Shown here piece after piece: positions 33,828 to 42,384 of a stretch of 64,000 nucleotides of DNA. The notes beneath the pieces were generated by a model, which was not told the origin of the DNA, ran no database searches, and saw only the letters and a program-made list of their open reading frames with translations. Position 1 is the first letter of the stretch, and each line of letters begins with the position of its first letter. The position numbers and the translations under genes were made by a program. Source of the DNA: LMDS01 sp039930465 (lineage in GTDB: Bacteria; Pseudomonadota; Gammaproteobacteria; Burkholderiales; Burkholderiaceae_C); contig JBDTTU010000004.1 in the NCBI GenBank assembly GCA_039930465.1, positions 1 through 64,000 on the forward strand. Reading direction: 5' to 3'.

Positions 33828-34598
33828 ATGGACATCGCAGGCAAGGTTTTCATCGTCACCGGGGCGGCTTCGGGCCTGGGCGAAGGTACGGCGCGCATGC
33901 TGGCGGCCAACGGCGCGAAAGTGGTCATCGCCGATCTGCAGGTCGACAAAGGCGAAGCGCTCGCGGCCGAACTGGGTGGCGACGCGCATGCCCAGTTCGT
34001 CAAGTGCGACGTGAGCCAAGAGGCCGACGGCCAGGCCGCGGTCGCCAAGGCCGTGACCATGGGCAAGCTCATGGGTCTTGTGAACTGCGCCGGCATCGCG
34101 CCGGCATCGAAGACCGTCGGCAAGGACGGCGCGCACGCGCTGCACATGTTCGCCAAGGTGATCACGGTGAACCTGGTCGGCAGCTTCAACATGATCCGCC
34201 TCGCCGCTGAAGCGATGAGCAAGAACGAACCCGAGCCCACCGGCGAGCGGGGTGTGCTGATCTCGACCGCGAGCGTGGCAGCCTACGACGGGCAGATCGG
34301 CCAGGCCGCGTATTCGGCTTCGAAGGGCGGCGTCGTGGGCATGACGCTGCCGATCGCGCGCGACCTGGCGCGCAACGGCATTCGCAACATGACGATCGCG
34401 CCGGGCATCTTCGGCACCCCGATGCTGTTCACGATGCCAAAGGAAGTGCAAGACGCGCTCGCTGCCGGCGTGCCGTTTCCGAGCCGCCTGGGCACACCCG
34501 CCGACTACGCCAAGCTGGTGCATCAGATCGTCACGAACGAAATGCTCAATGGCGAAGTGATTCGCCTCGACGGTGCGATCCGGCTGGCGCCGAAGTAA
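33828..34598 (+). CDS. SDR family 3-hydroxyacyl-CoA dehydrogenase (HSD17B10-like)
   Basis: A 256-residue classical SDR that resembles type 2 3-hydroxyacyl-CoA dehydrogenases. It has VFIVTGAASGLGEGTARML at the cofactor site, VNCAGIAPASKTVGKDG, catalytic Ser in GVLISTASVAAYDG and YSASKGGV. The loop after NCAGIAPA and the region GIFGTPMLFTMPKEVQDALAAG are typical of this subgroup, which oxidises short or branched 3-hydroxyacyl-CoAs. It lies 23 bp behind adk and ahead of a terminator, so it ends this transcription unit. Confidence 0.9.
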   Translation: MDIAGKVFIVTGAASGLGEGTARMLAANGAKVVIADLQVDKGEALAAELGGDAHAQFVKCDVSQEADGQAAVAKAVTMGKLMGLVNCAGIAPASKTVGKDGAHALHMFAKVITVNLVGSFNMIRLAAEAMSKNEPEPTGERGVLISTASVAAYDGQIGQAAYSASKGGVVGMTLPIARDLARNGIRNMTIAPGIFGTPMLFTMPKEVQDALAAGVPFPSRLGTPADYAKLVHQIVTNEMLNGEVIRLDGAIRLAPK

Positions 34599-34612
34599 GA
34601 AACACAAAGAAC

Positions 34613-34637
34613 AACGGCGCCATGATGGCGCCGTTTT
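34613..34637. terminator. Terminator between the SDR gene and the tonB operon
   Basis: The stem AACGGCGCCA-TGA-TGGCGCCGTT is followed by two further T on the plus strand. It is placed 14 bp after the SDR stop and 25 bp after the convergent TPR gene stop, so it probably serves both. Confidence 0.8.
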
Positions 34638-34662
34638 CTCGTCGCGAATACTTCACGCAAAT

Positions 34663-35907
34663 TCAGGTTTTCGCGCGCCGCGCGTAGAGCGCCCACAAGC
34701 GCGCCAGATCTGCCGTGCCGTCGTTGCCTGACACCGTTTTAAAAGTAGCTTGCGCCTTGGCGTTTTCGCCCGCCACGATCTGGGCGATGCCCAGGTGCAG
34801 CTTGGCGTCTTCCGGGCGCTTCAAGCCACCTTTGGCAATGCCTTGCTGCATCAGTTGCAAACCCTTGGCCGCCTGCCCGTCGATCACCATGGCCATGCCG
34901 ACGTTGACCAGGTCATTGCCGTCTTTGGCGGCCAGCGCCTGTTTCTCGTCGCCCGGCTGCGCTGCCTTGGCTTCGTCGAGCCTCTTCAAGACCAGATCAC
35001 GCAAACGCTTGTGGCGTTCGGCCTCGGGGCCGGTGCCCAGCACTCCGGCCGCAAAGCCCTTGTCGACCACCTTCTTGCCCTCGGCGGGAAAGCCTGCCTG
35101 GACCGTCAGCTGCGCCAGTTCCATGTAGTCGGTGGCCGTGCTCATGCTGCCGGTGGCCAGCGATAGACGATAGGTGTCGAGCACCAGCCGATCAGAGAAG
35201 TTGGGCTTGCGCTGCAAGCGGCTCAACAAAGTGACCCAGTACTCCTTCTTCGGGTAGTAACTCACGAGCCGCTCGAGCGCGAAAGTCTCACCCGCAATGT
35301 CTTTCTGCTTGACGGCCGCGTTCATCAGCAGGTTGATGCGGTCTTCGGCCGGCGCGGTGCCGTTTTTCTCGGCGGCCTGGATCTCGGCCATCAATTCCTT
35401 GGATGCGCCGGCGAGGTCGCCCGAGAGGTACTGCGTCTGGATCAGCAGCGTGCGGTTCGTGCCGCTCGTGCCACCTTCCTTGAAGTAGCGCTGGTACCAC
35501 TGCATGGCCTTCGCGTACTCTTTCGCGCGGTAGAACGTGCCGGCGATCGACTCGATCATGCGCAGCTTGTCGGCGCCGGCCACGGAACTGCTGATGGCCT
35601 CGAATGACCGGGCTGCCGTGTCGGCATCACCTGCGCCCGAGGCCGCTGCCAGCCGCATGCGTTCAATCGTGTTGGTCTCGGCGGCGGTCTTGCCACCCAC
35701 CCCGTCGGCCTCACGCACCTTGGCCAGGGCCTCGCGGTACTTGCCCGCTTTCACCAGCTCTTGCGCAGCCTGCAAAGGTTTGCCCACTTCGGGGCGAAGC
35801 CCACCCTGGGCCGCACTCTGAAGGGGCAGAGCGCCGATGAGCAGGCCCGTTGCCGCCGCGGCGAACAAACGCTTGATGTACTTGTTCATGGGCTCGTTCG
35901 ACTTCAT
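34663..35907 (-). CDS. Periplasmic TPR-containing protein of the tonB operon
   Basis: A 414-residue protein with a signal peptide (FAAAATGLLIGALPLQSAAQ, cleavage near residue 34) and helical repeats of TPR type (LQAAQELVKAGKYREALAKV; YRAKEYAKAMQWYQRYFKEG). It has no catalytic motif. The first ATG overlaps the stop of the preceding exbD (AAATGA), favouring coupled translation; the ATG six codons later (MNKYIKRLF) would give a more standard signal peptide. It is the last gene of tonB-exbB-exbD-exbD-TPR. Similar TPR genes at the end of such operons are known, and a structural role at the Ton complex is inferred. Confidence 0.82.
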   Translation of the reverse strand: MKSNEPMNKYIKRLFAAAATGLLIGALPLQSAAQGGLRPEVGKPLQAAQELVKAGKYREALAKVREADGVGGKTAAETNTIERMRLAAASGAGDADTAARSFEAISSSVAGADKLRMIESIAGTFYRAKEYAKAMQWYQRYFKEGGTSGTNRTLLIQTQYLSGDLAGASKELMAEIQAAEKNGTAPAEDRINLLMNAAVKQKDIAGETFALERLVSYYPKKEYWVTLLSRLQRKPNFSDRLVLDTYRLSLATGSMSTATDYMELAQLTVQAGFPAEGKKVVDKGFAAGVLGTGPEAERHKRLRDLVLKRLDEAKAAQPGDEKQALAAKDGNDLVNVGMAMVIDGQAAKGLQLMQQGIAKGGLKRPEDAKLHLGIAQIVAGENAKAQATFKTVSGNDGTADLARLWALYARRAKT

Positions 35908-36332
35908 TTCACGAACTGCTCGTTACCGACCATGCCGAGCTTGGTCACGCCCAGGCGCTGGCTCTCTGCCAGCACTTCGGCCACATACTTGTATTCGACG
36001 AGCTTGTTGGGGCGCACATGCACTTCGGGCTGATCGGGCAAGGCCGCAGCCTGGCTCAGCTTGGCCTGCAAATCGTTGCGCGTGGGCAGCGCCTCGCCGT
36101 TCCAGAGAATGGTGCCGTCGAAGTCGATGTCGATCGTGACGACCACCGGCTCCTTGAGTGGCGGCGGCGGGTTGCCGGCCGGCATGTTCAGGTTGACCGC
36201 ATGCAGCTGGATCGGGATGGTGATGATGAGCATGATGATCAGCACCAGCATCACGTCAATCAGCGGCGTGGTGTTGATGTCCATCATCACTTCAGGTTCG
36301 CCCGAGCTGCCCGAGCCGATGTTCATTCCCAT
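35904..36332 (-). CDS. exbD: ExbD family protein (second copy in operon)
   Basis: A 142-residue ExbD: short cytoplasmic lead MGMNIGSGSSGEPEV, then one membrane helix with the proton-path Asp (INTTPLIDVMLVLIIMLIIT, about 20-39) and a periplasmic domain that contacts TonB/ExbB. It begins 12 bp after the first exbD. The two start with nearly the same residues but differ strongly in the periplasmic part (about PPLKEPVVVTIDIDFDGT here), so they are diverged paralogues. Its stop overlaps the TPR gene start. Confidence 0.93.
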   Translation of the reverse strand: MGMNIGSGSSGEPEVMMDINTTPLIDVMLVLIIMLIITIPIQLHAVNLNMPAGNPPPPLKEPVVVTIDIDFDGTILWNGEALPTRNDLQAKLSQAAALPDQPEVHVRPNKLVEYKYVAEVLAESQRLGVTKLGMVGNEQFVK

Positions 36333-36344
36333 GGTGTTCTTTCC

Positions 36345-36770
36345 TCAACCCTTTGGCGGTGGTTCGGTCACGAAGCTGATCTTCAGGATCGAAGCGCGTT
36401 GGCACGCGAACACGACCCGACCGATCGATTCGTAGCGGCTCTTCTCGTCACCGCGAATGTGGACCTCGGGCTGCGGGCTGAGCACGGCGATCTTCTTCAG
36501 GCGCTGGAACAGCGCCTCGCTGTCGGCCACCGGTTGTGCGTTCCAGAACACATCGCCGTCCTTGTTGACCGAGATCTCGATGTTCTCGGGTTTGGTCTGG
36601 CGTGCGATGTTGGTCTCTTTGGGCAGGCTCATCGCGATGCTCTGCGTGACCACGGGAATCGTGATCAGGAAGATGATGAGCAGCACCAGCATCACGTCGA
36701 CCAGCGGCGTGGTGTTGATGGCGGAGACGACTTCGTCTTCGTCGCCACCGGAGCCGATGTTCATTCCCAT
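36345..36770 (-). CDS. exbD: ExbD family protein (first copy in operon)
   Basis: A 141-residue ExbD with the membrane helix INTTPLVDVMLVLLIIFLIT (about 18-37) and a periplasmic domain (SVNKDGDVFWNAQPVADSEA). The start at 36770 (MGMNIGSGGDEDE) is aligned with that of the downstream paralogue; the upstream in-frame codons lie in the gap after exbB. It follows exbB by 31 bp. Paired exbD genes behind one exbB are a known arrangement in Xanthomonas-type Ton systems. Confidence 0.93.
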   Translation of the reverse strand: MGMNIGSGGDEDEVVSAINTTPLVDVMLVLLIIFLITIPVVTQSIAMSLPKETNIARQTKPENIEISVNKDGDVFWNAQPVADSEALFQRLKKIAVLSPQPEVHIRGDEKSRYESIGRVVFACQRASILKISFVTEPPPKG

Positions 36771-36801
36771 GCGGGGTCTCCTGAGAGGGTGGCGTTCGGG
36801 C

Positions 36802-37668
36802 TCAACGTGTGTTGCTGAGCTTGGCACCCATCAGGATGCCGTGCAGGTCGGCACCGAAGCTGCGCACCGATTCCATCGTCACCTTGTTGCGGCGCACGAG
36901 CCAGTTGTAGCCCAGCACCGCGGGCACGGCCACGGCCAGGCCGATGGCGGTCATGATGAGCGCTTCACCCACCGGGCCGGCAACCTTGTCGATCGATGCC
37001 TGGCCGGCGATGCCGATCGCGGTGAGCGCGTGGTAGATGCCCCAGACGGTGCCGAACAGGCCGACGAACGGCGCAGTGGAGCCAACAGTGGCAAGGAACG
37101 CCAAGCCGTCTTGCAGGCGGCTCTGCACGTCGTCGAGGCTGCGTTGCACGCCCATCGTGACCCAGGTGTTACGGTCGATGTTGTCAGTGAGCGCGCCTTC
37201 GTGGTGGTCACCGGCGTGGATGCCGCTTTCGGCGATGAAGCGGAAGGCGCTGCCTTCCTTCAGGGTCTTGACGGCATCGTTGAGGCTGGAGGACTTGAAG
37301 AAGCCTTTGCGCGCGGCCTTGGCCTCGCCACTGATCTTCATGCTCTCGTAGAGCTTGGTGATCATGATGTACCAGCTGCCCATGCTCATCAACACCAGCA
37401 GCACGAGCACACCCCGGGCAACGAAGTCGCCCTGGGCCCACAGCGCACTCAGGCCGTAGGGGTTGTCGACGGTTTCCTTGGTCGTGGTTGCGTTGACGAT
37501 CGGCACCGGCGCCGCGGCAACGACGACAGGAGCCGAGGCTGCGGCGGGCGCTTCCGCTGGCGCCGAAGCCTGTGCGGCAGTGATCTGCGGGAGGCCGAGC
37601 AGGCTGGTGGCCAGTGCGAATCCGGCAAGCATCGTGTACGAGCGCTTGATGAGGGAATGGGTAATCAT
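36802..37668 (-). CDS. exbB: ExbB family proton channel protein
   Basis: A 288-residue ExbB/TolQ protein with an unusual N-terminal lead. It starts with a signal-peptide-like helix (YTMLAGFALATSLLGL) and continues with an Ala/Pro-rich periplasmic linker (SAPAEAPAAASAPVVVAAAP). The three ExbB membrane helices follow, at about 80-100, 195-215 (GSTAPFVGLFGTVWGIYHAL) and 240-260. The start is the ATG at 37668, which has CAGGAG upstream; the ATG six codons earlier has none. It sits between tonB and the two exbD genes. Confidence 0.93.
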   Translation of the reverse strand: MITHSLIKRSYTMLAGFALATSLLGLPQITAAQASAPAEAPAAASAPVVVAAAPVPIVNATTTKETVDNPYGLSALWAQGDFVARGVLVLLVLMSMGSWYIMITKLYESMKISGEAKAARKGFFKSSSLNDAVKTLKEGSAFRFIAESGIHAGDHHEGALTDNIDRNTWVTMGVQRSLDDVQSRLQDGLAFLATVGSTAPFVGLFGTVWGIYHALTAIGIAGQASIDKVAGPVGEALIMTAIGLAVAVPAVLGYNWLVRRNKVTMESVRSFGADLHGILMGAKLSNTR

Positions 37669-37779
37669 TTTGGAAACTCCTGACATAAACGGGTAAGGAC
37701 TGTCGTTGTTAGGTGGGCATGCATCGCGCCCAGCGCGCGCAGCACGCCACCTGAACCAGGCGACGGGCCGCGCGCGGGG

Positions 37780-38427
37780 CTATTCCAGCTTGAAGTCGAA
37801 CGCCTGCTCGGCCTTGACTTCTTCTTCGCCGGTCTGGCAACCGTACTGCATCATGGCGCTGCGCACTGCGGCATCGAAGACGCCACGCGGCTGGGACGAG
37901 ATGATCTCGACAGCAATCACCTTGCCACCTTTGATGGTGGCACGTGCTTTCACCGAACCGGTGATGCCCTCGCGCATCGCCCTCGCGGGCATCGTCGGCT
38001 GAACCTGCTTGGAACAAGCTACACCGATGCTCAGCGTCGTGGGACGCGGCGCGGGCGGAGCCGGGGCGACGGCAACAACCGGCGGTGTAGGTGTCATCAC
38101 CGTCGGCGGCGGAGGCGTCGGCGACGGGGCCACCGAGATGGTCGGCTGTGGCGGCGGCGGCGCTGCGATCTGAACTTCCGGCGGGGGAATGTACGGCGGC
38201 GGAGGCGCTTCGAGCTTGGGGGGTGGCGGCAGCACGATCTCGGGCGGCGGCGGCGGCTTCTTGATCTCTTCGATGACTTTGGTCTCGATGGGTGCGCGCA
38301 CCACATCAACCACCTTCTTCGCTAGACCCGTCACCAGCGCGTACACGATGAACGCGTGGAACAGGATGACAAACGTGATGCCCACCAGATGCCGGCGTGG
38401 GTCAGCTTGTCGCTGGGAAAAATTCAT
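37780..38427 (-). CDS. tonB: TonB energy-transducing protein
   Basis: A 215-residue TonB. A single N-terminal membrane helix (HLVGITFVILFHAFIVYALV, about 13-32) carries the conserved His. A long periplasmic Pro-rich spacer follows (about 57-130, many PPPP runs). The C-terminal domain that contacts the TonB box of outer-membrane receptors is at about 140-215 (GITGSVKARATIKGGKVIAV). It heads the operon tonB-exbB-exbD-exbD-TPR and lies next to two TonB-dependent receptor genes, its likely partners. Confidence 0.93.
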   Translation of the reverse strand: MNFSQRQADPRRHLVGITFVILFHAFIVYALVTGLAKKVVDVVRAPIETKVIEEIKKPPPPPEIVLPPPPKLEAPPPPYIPPPEVQIAAPPPPQPTISVAPSPTPPPPTVMTPTPPVVAVAPAPPAPRPTTLSIGVACSKQVQPTMPARAMREGITGSVKARATIKGGKVIAVEIISSQPRGVFDAAVRSAMMQYGCQTGEEEVKAEQAFDFKLE

Positions 38428-38744
38428 GTCTGGGATCTCCAGAGGGTTGGCAAGTAGACGTCAACAGCGGAACTCGGCTCTTCGCGGCTTGTGGCCGGTC
38501 CGAAGCGACAGCCCCTGGCTGGGTGCATCCTTGTACAGGGCAGCATTCTAGCCATGCGCACAGGTTGTTCCTTAGCGCTAGGCAATCAGAAAATCGCAGT
38601 GCGAGCGGGAGATCATGGTGACGCTCCCGTCACATGACCTCTGCATCGGGCGCTACAGCGACGCGCTCGCCCGGGCAACCCGCAAACAAGCGGGCCCGCA
38701 AAAATGCCTTTGCGGGCCCGCTTGAAATTGTGAGCGCCCTCTAA
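38428..38744. other. Intergenic region upstream of tonB
   Basis: A region of 317 bp between the end of the first receptor gene and the tonB start. It contains the receptor terminator (38689-38726), the 8-bp palindrome TAGCGCTA near 38575, and presumably the tonB promoter. I found no sequence close to a canonical Fur box, so iron control is not evident. Confidence 0.5.
38689..38726 (-). terminator. Strong hairpin terminator after the Oar-like receptor
   Basis: Arms CAAGCGGGCCCGCAAA and TTTGCGGGCCCGCTTG form a perfect 16-bp stem with a 6-nt loop, 18 bp after the receptor stop. TTTG follows on the minus strand. Confidence 0.8.
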
Positions 38745-41700
38745 TTAGAAGTCATACGACGCACTCAACTTCACGTAGCGAGGCGCGCTGTAGCTGATCA
38801 CACTGCCGTAGGTTGAGAGAACCGAACTCGAGTCTCCGGTCGGCTCATGCGTCTCGCGGATCGCCAAAGCCGATTGCCGGTTGAACAAGTTGAAGACGTC
38901 GACACGCAGTTTCAGGCCCTTGACAAACGTTGGCTGGTAAACCGCATTGACATCGAGCGTGAGGTTCCACGGCAAACGGCCTTGCGAGCCGCGCGGCGTC
39001 TGCACGACAGTCGCACCACCGTCGAAGCTGCAGTAGAAGAAGATCGAGCCGTACCCTGGATCGCCGTTGGGATCGGTGCCACCGTAGTTGCCATTGCAGT
39101 TCTTGGGTCGACCCGAAGACGCTGCGAAATTGCCGCCGACGCCCCACTCGGGCGTGAACTGCATATAGCCGATGGCCTTGATCTGGTGGGTTCTGTCGCT
39201 GGGCAGGAAGCCCTTGGTGTTCTCCATGATCACCGGGTAGTCCCAGCTGGAAGTTGCCGACACGTCGGTCTGACCATTGTCGGACTTCGTCTGGCCTTCG
39301 GTGTTGCCCTTGTTCTGCGACCAGGTGTAGGCGACCTTGCCGTACCAGCCGTCGCTGAAAGGGTGCTCAACGAAGAAGTCCAGCGCCAGGAAGGTGCGCT
39401 TCGGCTTGTTCGATTCGTAGCCCATTTCCGCTGCCGACAGCGTCACCGGCGTGTAGGTCTTGTTCCCCGCGTAGTCGACCAGGAACTTGTTGCTCCGGCC
39501 CGGATTGAACTGCAGGCAGTTGAACGCGTAGTTGCTGCGGTCGATGCCATGGTCATCGGCGTACTTGTCGAACGGCGCTTCGTCGCAATCGTCGTCGAGC
39601 GTCGCCCCGAGCTTGCGATAAGTCATCTTGGCGCCGACCGTGAACTTCGGCGTCAAGGCCTTTTCGATTCCGAGGATCAACTCATCCTGGTAGCTCGGTT
39701 TCGGGTTGACGGCCGCAACGCTATATGGATCCTTCGGCAGCCCAGTTTCGTTGTCAGGCGAGAACGGCGCCGCGGTCAACGGCTTCAGGCCGGTCGGCAC
39801 ACCGTTGGCGTCCACACCCGTGTAGGTGAAGAACTGGTCGACCAGTGTGGAACTGCCCGCACCGCGAACGGCCACGTGCGTCGGCGTCTGGATGCTGTAG
39901 CGGCCAAGGTTGCCAAACACCTTCAAAGAGGAGTCGCCCTTGACATCCCATGCTGCGCCAATGCGCGGGCTGACGAAGTTCTTCGATTGAATGTAGACCT
40001 CGTTGTCTTGGTTAAATCCCTTGAAGCTCTCGTTGCGCAGGCCGAGCGTGACCAGCAGGTCCTTGGTGGCCTGCCAGCGGTCTTCGATGTACTGGGCCGA
40101 CTGGTCTGAACGTGCATTGGTGATGCTGCTGAAGGTGCGCTGGCGCACGTAGTACCCAGCGGCGGCGATCGGGCCGCTGCCATCATTAACGACGTACGTG
40201 TACGGCCCAAATTGGCGTGGACATCCGGTGGCGGCCAAACAATTTGGGTCGTTGGTATTTCTGTAGCTGTAGACGCTGCCTCCGGCAGATACCACACCAG
40301 CGTCACCGGACGTCAGCTTGTTCTCGTCGAGACCGGCACGCAACGTGTGATTGCCCAGCGCGTATTCGATGTCGAGCCGATAAGACTTGGTCTTGTCCTG
40401 GCCGCCTGCGGCGTTCAGGTTCTGCCCAGATAGCGGTTGCGACGTACCGTAGTCCACGCCAGGCGCCTTGGAGGCGTCGCCCGACAGGAAGATGACCCCG
40501 GGGATAGACCCGCCCAGATCAGGGTTGTAGGTCTGCTTGTGCTTGGACGACATCTCGCCGTACAGCGCAGTCAAGGTGAGGTCGTTGGTCAGATTGCCCG
40601 TGTACTTGAGCATGTTGGCCGTGCCGCCAACGCGGGGCGTTAGGCCGCCCTGGTTCTCGTAGTGCGCGGTGTAGACCGGGCCGCCGAATCGCGACTGGGT
40701 CGCGTAGTCGAAGCCGTAGTACGTCGCGTCGGTCTTCCAGTTGTCCCCAATCCCCGTGTATTCGAGACGGTGGCTGTCGGTGATGTTCCAGTCGATTTTT
40801 GCGATATAGCGTTGGTTAACGTCTTTCGCATCCGTCCAGCCATTTGAGCCCTTGGTCGAGGACTCGATGTTGCCCAACAAGTCATTCGGGTCGGTCGAAT
40901 TGCCAGAACTTCGAGTGGTAGTCTGATCCCCGGCAAAGAAGAAGAACAGCTTGTCCTTGATGATCGGGCCACCGACGTAGGCGCCGAGCATGGTCTCGGT
41001 CGACGAGTTGTCGCGGTTGTACTTGTAGATCGTGCCGTCCGTGCCGGGGTTTGCGCCCGAGTCGTAGTAGATGTTCTTTTCTTTGGAGCGCAGCGAATTG
41101 GGCGCGATGCTGTAGCTCACGCCGCCTTTGAATTCGTTCGATCCGCTCTTGGTCGTGATGCTGACCACCCCGCCGGTGGAGCGGCCGAACTCGGCGCCGA
41201 ATCCGCCGGTCAGGATCTGCGCTTGCTGGATGGCACCGTAGGGCAGCTCCATCGAGCCGAGCTGCGTCAGCGGGTTCGTGACCGGGAAGCCGTTGATGTA
41301 GTACGAGTTCTCCGACGGTGCCCCGCCGCCAACGCTTGCGCCACCCGCGTACCGCGGGTCGGCCTTCACTACATCGGCCGCCAACTGCATGATCGCCGTG
41401 ATGTTCTGGGCCACGGGGAGGACGGAGAGTTCCTTGGAAGTAAAGGTCGAACCGCCGTTGGTAGACGACACGTCGATCACCGAACGAGCGCCGACCACTT
41501 GCACGGTCTCCAAAACTTGCGTGCCCGAAGCGGCGGCAAACACCGCTTCGACGCCCTGGCCGAGGAGCACTTCGATTTGCGTCGAAGAAACGACGGTCTG
41601 GCCCTTCAGCAGCTGCACCTTGTACGCGCCTGGGGGCAACGATGTCGCCTGAAACTTGCCGCTCGCGTCCGGGGTCGCAGTGCGCTTGGCATTCGTCGCC

Positions 41701-41864
41701 AGACTCTCGATGACAACACTGTCACCCGCGCCGGCTGGCACGGTTCCAAATACCGTTCCCGTCGCGTTTGACTGCGCGTAAGCAGAGGGAGCGATCACCG
41801 CCGTCATCGCCGCGGCGCTGAAGGCAATCGTTAGTGCTCTCACCACAAGTGTTTTTCTGAACAT
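38745..41864 (-). CDS. Oar-like TonB-dependent receptor with N-terminal carboxypeptidase-regulatory domain
   Basis: A 1039-residue outer-membrane receptor. It has a signal peptide (residues 1-30, ending APSAYAQ) and an N-terminal carboxypeptidase-regulatory beta-sandwich (about 35-120, TPDASGKFQATSLPPGAYKV). The plug domain is at about 125-255 (PVAQNITAIMQLAADVV; YYINGFPVTNPLTQLG; GFGAEFGRSTGGVVSITTKS). A long beta-barrel ends in the aromatic residue of KLSASYDF. This layout matches Oar-like receptors, some of which are linked to protein or peptide handling. The ATG at 41864 has AGGAGA upstream. Its 5' leader is shared with the second receptor, and an S9 peptidase lies just upstream. Confidence 0.92.
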   Translation of the reverse strand: MFRKTLVVRALTIAFSAAAMTAVIAPSAYAQSNATGTVFGTVPAGAGDSVVIESLATNAKRTATPDASGKFQATSLPPGAYKVQLLKGQTVVSSTQIEVLLGQGVEAVFAAASGTQVLETVQVVGARSVIDVSSTNGGSTFTSKELSVLPVAQNITAIMQLAADVVKADPRYAGGASVGGGAPSENSYYINGFPVTNPLTQLGSMELPYGAIQQAQILTGGFGAEFGRSTGGVVSITTKSGSNEFKGGVSYSIAPNSLRSKEKNIYYDSGANPGTDGTIYKYNRDNSSTETMLGAYVGGPIIKDKLFFFFAGDQTTTRSSGNSTDPNDLLGNIESSTKGSNGWTDAKDVNQRYIAKIDWNITDSHRLEYTGIGDNWKTDATYYGFDYATQSRFGGPVYTAHYENQGGLTPRVGGTANMLKYTGNLTNDLTLTALYGEMSSKHKQTYNPDLGGSIPGVIFLSGDASKAPGVDYGTSQPLSGQNLNAAGGQDKTKSYRLDIEYALGNHTLRAGLDENKLTSGDAGVVSAGGSVYSYRNTNDPNCLAATGCPRQFGPYTYVVNDGSGPIAAAGYYVRQRTFSSITNARSDQSAQYIEDRWQATKDLLVTLGLRNESFKGFNQDNEVYIQSKNFVSPRIGAAWDVKGDSSLKVFGNLGRYSIQTPTHVAVRGAGSSTLVDQFFTYTGVDANGVPTGLKPLTAAPFSPDNETGLPKDPYSVAAVNPKPSYQDELILGIEKALTPKFTVGAKMTYRKLGATLDDDCDEAPFDKYADDHGIDRSNYAFNCLQFNPGRSNKFLVDYAGNKTYTPVTLSAAEMGYESNKPKRTFLALDFFVEHPFSDGWYGKVAYTWSQNKGNTEGQTKSDNGQTDVSATSSWDYPVIMENTKGFLPSDRTHQIKAIGYMQFTPEWGVGGNFAASSGRPKNCNGNYGGTDPNGDPGYGSIFFYCSFDGGATVVQTPRGSQGRLPWNLTLDVNAVYQPTFVKGLKLRVDVFNLFNRQSALAIRETHEPTGDSSSVLSTYGSVISYSAPRYVKLSASYDF

Positions 41865-41890
41865 GGGATCTCCTAGGAAATTCACTGAAG

Positions 41891-42308
41891 GTTGATCGAA
41901 AGACCAGTCCCGCAGCAAGTCACATACCAGCTTTGTAAGCGGGTCATGATTTGTCTGCCAAGACATGTAAATGAATTGTCACTGAACCCTGTCGTGGTAC
42001 CGCCTAAGGGTATCCCTCGGTGTTTTCGCAAGTCGGGTTCCGGTGCCTCCGATCACGACCCGTGTTGCCCACCCAAACGCATATTCCTTGCGGGTCTGCG
42101 GGCGATGGGCAGCCGGCGTGCTGTCGCTTTTTTTTGAGCAATGCGGGCTCTTATCCGGGCATCTACTTAAGTCGCACGATACAAGTCGTTGGCTGTCAGC
42201 AACAAGGCACCACACCGTCTGTAATAGAGCCCTGCGATCAGGGGGTGGTGGCCCTCTCGATCCGGGGCACACCGGCACGCAACACACTTGCGAGGAGAGA
42301 AGTCGCCC
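41891..42308 (-). repeat. Receptor leader block, copy A
   Basis: The DNA upstream of the Oar-like receptor is colinear with copy B at 47167-47577. The gene-proximal ~130 bp (41891-42018) is about 90% identical to 47167-47295. Further out the match falls to short shared blocks, such as a 17-mer CCGGGCATCTACTTAAG (42155-42171 and 47431-47447) and a 13-mer CGATCCGGGGCAC (42258-42270 and 47534-47546). It holds no convincing gene and should contain the receptor promoter. Its outer edge resembles a decayed copy of the ABC ATPase 3' end. Confidence 0.85.
41952..41965. promoter_or_regulatory. Inverted repeat TGTCT-N4-AGACA in leader copy A
   Basis: A perfect 5-bp inverted repeat with a 4-bp centre inside the highly conserved part of the leader, about 90 bp before the receptor start. 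The equivalent site in copy B (47229-47242) keeps the layout with one change in an outer arm base. It is a candidate operator; the regulator is unknown. Confidence 0.45.
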
Positions 42309-42384
42309 AGCGGATTGAACAACCAGCCAGCAGCGGCGCTTCTGCGCGGCAAGGAGTTGGTGTTCAGTGTTCTTCGGCGCGCTC

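Noticed and set aside
38428..38744. Fur box upstream of tonB
   Set aside because: No stretch resembling the GATAATGAT-type repeat was found; the only symmetric element is a short TAGCGCTA palindrome.
41880..41945. Conserved upstream ORF in the leaders (start MT.LQSWYVTCCGT)
   Set aside because: Both copies share the frame start only because the DNA is nearly identical; they end differently and one of the few base changes alters an amino acid. There is no evidence of selection on a peptide.
41891..41966. Upstream in-frame extension of the Oar-like receptor (MSWQTNHDPL...)
   Set aside because: The frame is open, but the same DNA in leader copy B has a stop after two codons, so the conservation is of DNA and not of this peptide. 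The signal peptide starts at 41864.
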